From Phallusia fumigata (Eukaryota; Chordata; Ascidiacea; Phlebobranchia; Ascidiidae), in contig QXVZ01007521.1 of assembly GCA_008931825.1 (NCBI GenBank), positions 1 through 26,739 of the forward strand: 26,739 nucleotides of DNA. Reading direction: 5' to 3'. This document shows, one piece after another, positions 1-14,305 of the stretch; positions within the stretch are counted from its first letter, which is position 1, and each line of letters starts with the position of its first letter. The notes under the pieces are model-generated. The model ran no database searches. It was not told the origin of the DNA and saw nothing but the letters and a program-made list of their open reading frames with translations. A program made the translations under genes and the position numbers.

Positions 1-410
1 TCAGAAAAGTTATGTAACTTAGACAACCAAATAAAACGTAATATCGACTTCATAAGTGGGATCAGTCCTATGTAGTTATTGCGTTGTGCAGCTGCGGCCC
101 GCTCAAGTTAAGGTTTGGTTTGGCCGAATGGTAGTTTGACTGTTGCAATACACGCAACAACGACAACGCGGTAATTTGTATTAACCTAGTATAACTACAC
201 AATGACCTTGAAAATTATGTGGCATATAGCTATGTTATAAATGGGGGCTATAAACAGTTTTAAATTGTCCATTATTCACTAAATATTGCAAGAAATAACA
301 GTTTTTTTCACGGGGTTCGAACCAAGGTTGATCCCGAGAACGAATCCCGATCAGGTTTTTATGTCCTGTTGTTTTGTGTGCGGAAAACCCCACTAAAAAT
401 AACATAATAA
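1..410. other. Intergenic; repeat debris with a tRNA-like A box
   Basis: I see no gene in this stretch. At 121-132 the plus strand reads TGGCCGAATGGT, which fits the pol III A-box pattern and resembles the head of the SINE copies found elsewhere in the window, but no matching B box follows. At 313-322 there is a GGTTCGAACC palindrome that could be a stray B box. A short phrase at 89-105 (gcagctgcggcccgctc) resembles the end of the hAT-type MITE at 12298. These are weak traces of old repeats. Confidence 0.3.
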
Positions 411-530
411 TTACGTACACAAGGTGTCGCTAATCGGCACTGCATGTCGTACTTGAAAGGTTTCACATCGCAATTCGAGTTTGTATGTTTTTCTTAACTT
501 TTTAGTTTTGTCAATCTTAAAATAGGTAAA
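411..530 (-). repeat. Dispersed repeat, copy 1 (inverted relative to 5660-5790)
   Basis: Read on the minus strand, this segment matches 5660-5790 on the plus strand. The shared core is AGTACGACATGCAGT, followed in both by a short stretch ending near a GTGAC/GCGAC motif, and preceded in both by an AACTAAAAAG tract. The match continues with gaps for roughly 110-130 bases. Both copies are open in the same relative frame and share a peptide core VRHAVP. It is either a non-coding interspersed element or a decayed coding repeat. I do not recognise the family. Confidence 0.5.
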
Positions 531-1077
531 TTCTGATGAGTAAAAAACGAAGGCATAAAAAAGAAATACAGAATAATGTAAAGAAATACTACATACAAAT
601 TTAAAATTTGCAAGCACAATTAACACTTTCCAAAACATGTACGACGTTTTTGCAGGTTTAGAATCTTGTTCAAAGGCAAACTTGTAATAAGTAAAAAAAA
701 AACTAAATCATGACATAAAATAGCTACTTTAACTAGCAAGCTAGGCAAACTTTGCTTTATTCCCTGACTTTATAATTGTGGCCTATATTAGTCTGTGTTA
801 CTCAGAACTAGGCTTGAAGTCTAAACTAGTGCAAACATTGAGTGAAGTGTCAAACTGTTAGGCATGGACTAGAATTTAAGCTGTTTCGACCTTTACCTTT
901 CTAGGTAAGCAAAAACAATAATTTTTATGCATACCAGTCACCTTTACTATGACAAACACTTCAGAAAATGACAAAAAATCTTGGTCCTTATTACCACCAA
1001 TAGGTGACTTTCAGAATCTTATTAAATTTGTCCTGAAGCAATTCTTTTTTCTGGCCTAAACAATGCTCTACATAAAC

Positions 1078-1183
1078 TACAATGACTGACTTACTGATAT
1101 ATCTTGTCAAAGTTTTCATTCTAACAACTANTACAATACTGACTTACTGATATATCTTGTCAAAGTTTTCATTCTAACAACTA
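1078..1183 (+). repeat. Direct repeat either side of a single N (assembly join)
   Basis: Positions 1078-1130 and 1132-1183 are the same sequence apart from one inserted base, and the single N sits exactly between them at 1131. The pattern is that of two contig ends that overlap but were not merged. It is probably not a biological tandem duplication. Confidence 0.75.
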
Positions 1184-1547
1184 AACCTTCCTATTTTCGT
1201 CAGCAAAAATTTTCGAAAATTATAAAAAGTCGTGAACGTACAGGTTTGAAATTTGGATTGGCCGTACTACTATTGTACAGAACGAACAGGTCCCAAACTT
1301 TGTAAATCGTTGTTGCTACGAATAAATGCAGCCAACGTTTTGGAGAATACCTTGAAAGTAAGTAATTTACAGAATTTAGTGCCTTTTTCATTGGTGTTCT
1401 AATTTCATCAGTGCCCCTTCTTTTCATTTACTGACGATCGAAAAAATTAGTCCCTCTCGTCATAAAATCAATATTTTATGCCGGAAAGATGGTACAAATC
1501 AGTAAAAATTTGAAATATCACAGTTAACAGCAATGCCTGTGTTTCAG

Positions 1548-1745
1548 ACAAAAACGCCTGACACTTGTCTAGTCGATACCGGGGGTCCCGTCATGTGCCG
1601 TAATAAAGCGGGCCGCTATTTTCTATGGGGAATCAGCAGTTCGGGCGAGGAGTTTGGTACCGTTAAGAAGCCTAGGGTTTACACAAGAGTTTCGGCCTAT
1701 CTGCGTTGGTTGTTTATTGCTGCAAAGCTGTCTCCGCAAAATTGA
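1548..1745 (+). pseudogene. Decayed last exon of a trypsin-like serine protease (third paralogue)
   Basis: This exon is a degraded copy of the last exon of the gene at 7265-13114, including the intron 3' end (tgcctgtgtttcag against tgtctgtgttttag). It encodes the catalytic-serine and S1-pocket region of an S1A protease. Asp189 is kept, but the GDSGGP motif reads VDTGGP: Gly193 is Val and the nucleophile Ser195 is Thr. Trp215 is Ser, Cys220 is Phe (losing the Cys191-Cys220 bridge) and Gly226 is Arg. The frame stops at 1743-1745, before the tail seen in the intact genes. The same frame still encodes the ancestral tail motif CQSYR at 1785-1799, beyond two in-frame stops. No upstream exons are visible in 1-1547; they could lie outside the window or in the join at 1131. 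It is non-functional as a protease. Confidence 0.82.
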
Positions 1746-1799
1746 GTCTAATCTAATCATAAGTTCACCCTAAATCACCGATGTTGCCAAAGTTACCGC

Positions 1800-2668
1800 T
1801 TATGCCGCTAACACTGAATTGTCAGATTTATACATCTGTAATTACAACCACTATCAAAATTTTGAAAAAGTTTAGCGATAAGCGCTTTGCCGCGCTGCAA
1901 TATCGACTTCTTTATCAACGATCAACAAACGCAAGCAGATAAAATTTTACTGACATCGATACTGCTCACATGTCGTCAGAATGACTAAAAATAGCGTTCT
2001 AATACTCTTTAAGTTCAATACCTAACCCGTTTTGAAATGGTTGTTCTTACTTCTCTAGTCCGGCAATACTAACACTATATTTGCTATCGCTTATTGCCTA
2101 AAAAATTAAAAAAAAAAATGCAAAAACTTTTGTCGCCTCTGCTAAGTTGAGCAGAAATTGTTATTCGAAGTACTCTATTAGCGGAAATAGTTTTCCAATT
2201 ATCGCAATACCCATAGATTGTTTACTGCTTAAAAACGTGGGAACCGATAATTTGTAGCGAGCACTATAGAAAATTGTGCAAGTTTAGCGATGAGCGCTTG
2301 CCAACACAACTCATTTCGGCATAAGAGCATAAAGTTGCACGATTACTGCTGGACATTTACTAAATGTAGCGCCATATTGATTGACATGCTTATTTGCTGC
2401 TTTTGTTTCATACGTGCTGTGTTTGCGCTTTAATGTTAACGCCCAGATTTACTGACTTTTAAAAACGCACTAAAGACGTTAACTATGCCCATAACAGCAG
2501 TAGCTCAGTAGTATAGCTTACTCATAATCGATTTACACAACGTAATGTATAGTCTTGTTTTATGGCAATTTATACTTCTTTACGATTTCTCAATCAATCT
2601 CTAATCCACTGATTTATTACGGTCTTTCTATTTAAATAAGTTGAACAAGAAATAAACCAACAATCTGA
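1800..2668. other. Intergenic, no gene seen
   Basis: This is AT-rich sequence without a convincing exon. A phrase of the form GTTTAGCGATRAGCGCTT occurs twice (near 1870 and 2281), suggesting a degenerate local repeat. Poly-A runs lie near 2101-2120. Confidence 0.35.
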
Positions 2669-3172
2669 AGTGCAAAAAAACCTCTCAGTGACGTCAATGA
2701 CACACGTACAGAAGATCAGCTGCAGAACCCGGATATGGTCGTCGATTTCGTAAACGAGGAATCTGGCTTTGAATGTATGTTTGTAACACTGCCTGAATTG
2801 AACAAGTTTTCGATTGGGGCCGTAATTTGCAGCGAGTGGTGCAAAAGACAGGTATATGATTGAAGACATCTGCACATTACCATCCAGGCAGGAGTAGTAC
2901 CTGGAGATATTGCGGTTGAATTGAATTCGCTTTTAGTATCCGTCGAAGATACATTACGATCACACGTAATACTAGCAGAGTACTCGTTCAACTTAAACTA
3001 TTGTTGTGAATACAACGAGTGCATACAATCTTCCGGCGATTTCTTAAAAGACCGCAGAGTCACCTTTAAAACAACGAGAACGCTCTTTTTTGGAAACACG
3101 TTTGCAAGATTGTTATATTTGTTGGGTGATTGTAAAAAAAACACGTTATCTACAACAGCAAAAAGAGCTTGA
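2669..3172 (+). other. Unassigned coding-like open frame with one internal stop
   Basis: One plus-strand frame is open for 65 codons from 2669, hits a TGA at 2864-2866, then stays open for about 101 codons to 3172. The first half contains GFECMFVTLPELNKFS and ends CSEWCKRQVYD. The second half includes a YCCEYNEC cluster. A GT-type donor (CAG|gtatat) lies just before the TGA and a tctcag acceptor lies near 2688, so the first half could be an exon. I do not recognise a family. The alternatives are a decayed gene, an old element, or chance. Confidence 0.22.
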
Positions 3173-3519
3173 ATTAGTTTTACTGTTGCTGTTGTTTTCA
3201 AATGGCCACTGTGTAAGGTCATCATATTCATAAACAGGCTATTTAAGACCGCAGTATAAACCCTTAAACGATTCTAATAATTTCACAGTAAGATTTAAAA
3301 TCGTGAACCTCTGTGGCAACAACTTTTTCAAAATGTTTCCAAAGGAAGCTTGTAGATACTCCTGGTCATAAACATAAGACTTGTGTGTCCCGAATTTTGC
3401 AGGTTTAAGGGATTAGAAACTGGGTATGTCGAAACATCATGCATCACGTGAATATCACTTCATCACTTCGCCATAGACTTGTTGGTAAATCCCAATAAGT
3501 AATCTACGTCAGGAAGTTT

Positions 3520-3745
3520 CCAACAGGTTTACTTTATGTAACCACATGTACCCCTCAAGGTTGTGTGGTCGGTTGCGATCCTACGGCAGAACATACCCAG
3601 TAGCCTTCCAAGAATCATTCAAATAGTTTGACATTACACTTAATCGATGGCGTTTTGTTGTCCTTGCGTTTCACGAAACTGTTCAACAATGACAAATTTG
3701 ATGAAGTGAAGATGCAAATAAAATCTGACTGGACTTTAAAGAAAA
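3520..3745 (+). mobile_element. LINE 3'-UTR fragment (same family as 24051-24998)
   Basis: This segment matches, in reverse complement, the region downstream of the reverse-transcriptase frame at 24141-24340. Shared landmarks are CGGTTGCGATCCTACGGCAG (3571-3590), a GATGAAGTGA block and the terminal ATGCAAATAAAA (about 3714-3725). It is therefore a 5'-truncated copy inserted on the plus strand. The pentamer tail of the 24-kb copy is reduced here to a diverged TCTGACTGGAC. Confidence 0.7.
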
Positions 3746-4169
3746 GTAGTGACAGGTCGTTCCCTGTGTCGCTGTAACAAGTGGTCGTATGAAACACAAA
3801 TGTTGCTGTCATGAACAAGACGGCCAAATGTGGAATGTGGCCACGTTACAACCAAATCACTTCAGCATCCTTGTTTGTTGGTTTTACCTACAGATCAAAC
3901 AAATAATGGCAACATATTTCAACTCGGTTTTATAGAAGCAAATAGCAAACTTTTCCAATCCTATACAGGCTAGAATTAAATGGCAGTCCTGCAAGAGGCG
4001 TAATATTGATTCAGCCGACCTTCCTACAGTCGATATACAAGTGAGTGTATTCCAAAATCCATGGTCAGTATGAATGCATCAGGACAGACAAAGTACTAAT
4101 GCGCGCATACAATTCATACCAGTCTGTACAGGAAGTGGCCAGAAAGTTTGTTCACTCATGGGATTGAAA

Positions 4170-4232
4170 TATCAACATTTGCCCAGTATGTTGCATTAGG
4201 TGTGACATTTCATGTTACAAGCTCCAAAGATC
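4170..4232 (+). pseudogene. Fragment resembling FAM210B exon 2
   Basis: About 40 bases from ATTTGCCCAGTATG onward match the FAM210B exon at 21862-22105 with roughly 34 of 40 identical. The translation FAQYVALGVTFHVTS aligns with FAQYGAFGVAFHIAMS, the start of the DUF1279 domain. Similarity fades on both sides: the remaining membrane segments and exons 3-4 were not found nearby. It looks like a relic of a duplicated FAM210B piece. A chance match is less likely given the length, but this was not tested by alignment statistics. Confidence 0.5.
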
Positions 4233-4859
4233 TTAGCCCACACACATGTGATCCATCCAAAAGTGACTGCCCAATAATATTTTCCTCAGTATATGTCATG
4301 GGGTATCAGCTTGATTCTATGCAACACATTTTGTAGAGGGTGCTTGTAGATGTCTTTTTATCTGATCTACAAGAAATTAAAAATTTATGTACAAACAACT
4401 TACCTTCTGTTCACTAAATTTGATCAAAAAAATTTTTTAAATTTTATTTTTATTAGTTTCAAACAAAACAAAACTGCTGACATTTATTGCCACTTGTAAC
4501 TGTTATTGTAAACCTGCAAACTGTTGTCCCAGAAGAGCAAATCTTAAAAATCATGAAGTATAGTATGCCTGTCATAAATAAACTGTGTACAAAAGAAAAC
4601 AGATAAATGGTGTACATTCTACCACAATGAACTTTATTAGGTGTTTCAACCCAAATTTGAGTTTTTACCTGAAATTGGATATTGTTTCTGTACCATGAAA
4701 GAGCAGAATCAGGTGCTAGTTCTTCACTGACAAATATATCACTTCCTTTTCAGAAAATTTTGCATGCTTACGTCACTGCTGGGTCTAACATTACACACTA
4801 ATAGCTTCTTGCATATAGTGTTACTTCTCAGCTCCTTTTATTTTTACTTTAAAAGGTTA

Positions 4860-5400
4860 ATAACAATTATAGTAATTTACTGAAATGAATTTATTTTAAT
4901 ATTTACCTTTTGTAAAGATGGTTGACCCGAAGCTTATTCGTAGATTTTATAAGTATAACACCTTAACAATCATGGCAAGGTCACACCTGTGATATCTAGG
5001 TAGAGGTAGAGCAACAGAAGCATTGTAGTTTATCTTTCTTTCAACAACATTGTTGAGTTAACCAGGTTATCCTCTGTAACACTTCTGTAAAAGTCAAAAG
5101 ATACAATAAGTTCTGTAATGTTGAAAAAACCATTCATCTGTTAGTTTATGTGTTCTCAACCCTGCAGTAAGAGATCTGTTCTTAGGGAGTATGATGATGG
5201 TTTCTTGACGAGGAATTCCAGTAAGAGCTCTACTACACAAAAATGGATGACTACAAAAACTATTTAAATATAGGTCTTAAACAACAAATATGTTTGCTAA
5301 CAAGTAATCTAGTGACACTTTAAGTAAAAGAAATGCCATTTGGGCTACAGTTATTGTCGCCACAATAGTTAAGAGGGAGTTTAACAATAGAAGACAATGA
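4860..5400. other. No plus-strand gene seen
   Basis: This is AT-rich sequence without a recognised plus-strand coding exon or repeat. It may hold introns of the tentative minus-strand gene described above. Confidence 0.3.
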
Positions 5401-5659
5401 TTAATAGCATCACCAAAGAGCAATTTGGCAACTTACCGGCACACTTTGTGGGTAACAGGTTACTAATGTTTCAACAAAAATTTGTCCTGAAAAACAAACA
5501 TCAGCAGTTTTCAAGATCAACAAAACGAACTACTAACGTTTTCACAAATTTGTCGATCACGAGGCGCGCATCATTCGCATGAGGGCGGTATTTGCAACCA
5601 ATATTTACAATTTCGGGAAACCTTTCACGCGAATATTTAAGGAAGTGATTTACGATGTA

Positions 5660-5790
5660 ACTAACGTAACTAAAAAGAAACTACGATATGGCCCCAAAAA
5701 ATTACAAATTTGCGACAGAAATGTTACAGTACGACATGCAGTTCCTACCAGTAGTGACAACTTTATATGCACGGATTATATTTGTTAGTG
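5660..5790 (+). repeat. Dispersed repeat, copy 2 (inverted relative to 411-530)
   Basis: This is the plus-strand partner of the repeat at 411-530, sharing AACTAAAAAG, a TTGCGA block and the core GTACGACATGCAGT. The open frame through it contains TVRHAVPTS and ends at 5788. The family is not recognised. Confidence 0.5.
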
Positions 5791-5899
5791 CTTTAAAGCA
5801 TTAGGCAAATACTATTTAATGACAGCCTACCTGCAGCGCGTACAGCTTTAAACAACCAATAATAGCAATTTTCTCCAATATTGGTGTCGTTAAAGCGGC

Positions 5900-6489
5900 C
5901 ATTGGTTAAAATATTGTATGAACCTGTTGGTGGGAATAATACACGATTAGACAAAAATGTTGGTGGAAAGAGCCGAAGGGCTAAACACAATAAAGCGCCG
6001 GAAGAAAGTCCACAAAAATACTCGTGCTCGTTAACTCATGGGAGTTTGGAAAACAATCCTTTCCCTATGCAGCTAGTCAGTTCACTAGTAGCCCACATGA
6101 GGAAAAACAAACCACGGTTGGAGAACAGACGTAATAAATAAAACTACAAAGAAATAAAATGAACAAAATTAATACTAAGAAAAGCTCAAGTTGTGGCACG
6201 AATTTAAATGGATTGATTTCAGCTGAGCTCGAATTGACGCATGAGCGCTTTATCGCGTTCTTACGGACAAAGAAAGAAAACACGCGGGATTAAATAAATA
6301 AATCCACACTCGTACATATAGCTTTGTTCGAAGCTGTTTAATTAAAGGCTTGTTTTGCTATTGCGTGTGCGCTGCGTGGAAACTGTACCAGACGGACTTT
6401 AAAATGGTAAAAACATATAAACATGCACAAGCCATAAATGTCTTATGCTAGTTGTTCTGTTACACAGTTTGATAAACGCAGAAAAACTT
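5900..6489. other. Intergenic, no gene seen
   Basis: No convincing coding exon is visible. Open frames here, such as 5881-6141, lack recognisable motifs or splice context. Confidence 0.3.
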
Positions 6490-6518
6490 TTCTAGAAGGT
6501 TTCTAGAATTCTAGAACC
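6490..6518. promoter_or_regulatory. Heat-shock-element-like palindrome array
   Basis: The sequence TTCTAGAA occurs three times in a row (TTCTAGAA-GGT-TTCTAGAA-TTCTAGAA), giving alternating TTC and GAA triplets like an HSF-binding site, with slightly irregular spacing. It lies about 770 bases upstream of the start codon of the gene at 7265. Whether HSF binds is inference. It could equally be a short palindromic repeat. Confidence 0.3.
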
Positions 6519-6519
6519 T

Positions 6520-7264
6520 TATTCGAAATGACTTTTGTCATAACTGCGCGTGTGCATGAGTCACGATTAAAGGAACAAGCATTTGCTGGACTAAATTAGT
6601 TGCAGTGGCAAAAGCAAGTTAACTGCCTTTGCATTGGCAGTTGCCAGGCACCATTCAGCAGAATAGGAAACCTACTTGCTTGTGCGTACAATTGCTCAAT
6701 TGGTTCCGGTGCGCACTAACGAAAGTACGTCAATTGGCCCAATACTGACGTTTCAAGGCAAGCGAGCAGCAATTGTTGACCAAGAGTGGAATTCCAGTTC
6801 TCTTCGACGAAATGACGACTCTGTCTCTGTTTTTCGTCCAAAGCGTGCGTCGTGCACTTGGTAATGCGTCACGATTCGGTTACGTCATGTGATGACGATG
6901 CAACAGAGATTACAAAACAAGCATTTCTGACAACCAATGTCGGCAGCAGTGTGGTCATAAGTTAATGTCACAGGCAAGTGGCGATAGTTCAGCTAGCAAG
7001 TAAAACTGCTAGCGAACCTTTCAGCATAGATCAAGGTATAAGTTCGTTATCTAGCAAGCTGTTAGGTCTCATGGTTTGTGTCATTGGTCGGGCGATTGTA
7101 ACAGGCGTGTTATCTACGAAAGCAGCATGTTAGTCCCACAATCAAGAACTTCTCCAGTTTTTGCCCGTTTTTTTGTCAGGAACAAGAAATGGTATGTGTT
7201 GCTTGCACAGGGACTTTGGTTAAAGACGGAATTCGTCAACTGTTTTTGTTAGGTGTTTGTAATT
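6520..7264. other. 5' flank of the first galectin-trypsin gene
   Basis: This stretch is somewhat richer in CG than its surroundings and holds no recognised exon. A pyrimidine-rich acceptor, ctgtttttgttag, ends at 7252, 12 bases before the start codon at 7265. It could be the end of a 5'-UTR intron or a spliced-leader acceptor. No clear TATA box was found. Confidence 0.35.
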
Positions 7265-13114
<5,850 letters not shown>

Positions 13115-14305
13115 AATGAATTGCCAGGCATATGTGTCATAAGTGTTTGCATCATGGTGCCATGCCGGTAGTATATACCACGCTTTCATTTAGTTTCTGG
13201 CATCGATTTCGCTTGCCAAGTTCTATCGCTCATTGTTTATGCCTCAACCAATTAAAATCACGGCATTGTATTTGTTTGTCATCAGTTAAAAGAAGGCTAC
13301 ACGAAAAAACGCTTCTTTGTCGAGAAAGTTAGGATATTTAGCAAACCAATCATTCTATATACATGTAGCGATCACTAGTGCAAATTATGCAAAATTAGCC
13401 ATTAGCGCTTGCAAAATAGTTGATTTTTTGGTGTACGAGCTCAAAGCTCGCAAGGATGTCAAATTTATGTCTCGTGAGAAACTTTACCCAAACCATATGG
13501 TTCGACATTGCGAAAAGGCCTGGAAACTTTGGGAACCAAAACGACTTCGACATTTATATAGCAAGCGAACAATTTCGGCACGTGTTATTGAAACATATCT
13601 GTTATTTAAGTCCAGGCATTTGCCTCTTGTAAGGAAACTAAACAACATATTTAAAACATATGTAGTGTTGGACCCTTTTACTGTCAGATTGACAAGTTGT
13701 GATAGCCATGTTGAACAAAAAGGTTAAAATATCTTGTGAGAAAGTAGCGTTTGATCAAATTCGTATCAGCTCCTTTTTTGCGAGAAGTTAAACTTAGATA
13801 CTCGGCCTTAAAGCGTCTGGTGAGAATGAAAAAGGGAAAAAGGGCAAAAGGAAATAAACAAGGAAACCGATTTTCCGAAACAACACTGTCCTGGCGTTAC
13901 CTCCTCGGGATGACGTCAAACAGGAAACGGTGACGTAATTATTAGCTTTCAAAATGCATTGAGCGAGAGGGTGAAACCAGGAAATTCGTCGATGCCGCCT
14001 ATTTCAAGTCGTGTTTGATTTTGTTTACTTTAAACTGCAGGAAGCGACCATTTGATGAGCACAGGTATTCATTGGAGAAAATAACATCTTACAGTTAGAA
14101 TGTTGTTCTGTTTGGGGCGCGATTGAGCCAAGGTTGTAATTCGAGGTCAAAAGTTGGAAGTTAGCCATAAGAATGCCGTAATCGTCGGTCAGCATGAACG
14201 CTTCAGAAGAGATCCATCAACTGAATTATGACTTGCACATGACTTATACCTAGAAACTGTTTTTTTTCTGTTTTAGGTGTCCAAATTAATCTTTCGCAGC
14301 TTTAA
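13115..14305 (+). other. Spacer between the two protease genes
   Basis: A possible poly(A) signal, ATTAAA, lies at 13251-13256, 137 bases after the stop of the first gene. An open frame of about 136 codons (13317-13727) starts only at a TTG, has no recognisable motif and no obvious splice context. I leave it unassigned. Pyrimidine-rich acceptors ctgttttttttctgttttag (to 14276) and ttaatctttcgcag (to 14299) sit just before the next start codon. Confidence 0.35.

Larger units (their letters stand above)
4455..5895 (-). other. Possible minus-strand gene, unrecognised
   Basis: Several minus-strand splice-like signals cluster here. On the minus strand, a putative first exon starts at ATG near 5895 and encodes MAALTTPILEKIAIIG, ending CTGCAG|gtaggc near 5829. 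A segment at about 5437-5487 has a strong gtttttcag acceptor and a CCG|gtaagt donor. An open frame of about 96 codons runs from about 4752 down to 4455; it includes EELAPDSALSWYRNN and a hydrophobic stretch (LFMTGILYFMIF). Further donor-like sites lie near 4905 and 4402. I could not build one consistent chain of phases, and no family is recognised. This may be a small membrane-protein gene or a coincidence of signals. Confidence 0.25.

Noticed and set aside
313..350. GGTTCGAACC motif as part of a tRNA gene
   Set aside because: No A box at tRNA spacing and no cloverleaf stems could be drawn.
13317..13727. A 136-codon open frame between the protease genes
   Set aside because: It starts at TTG, shows no motif, signal peptide or splice context, and overlaps an equally open frame. 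It was kept only as an unassigned note.
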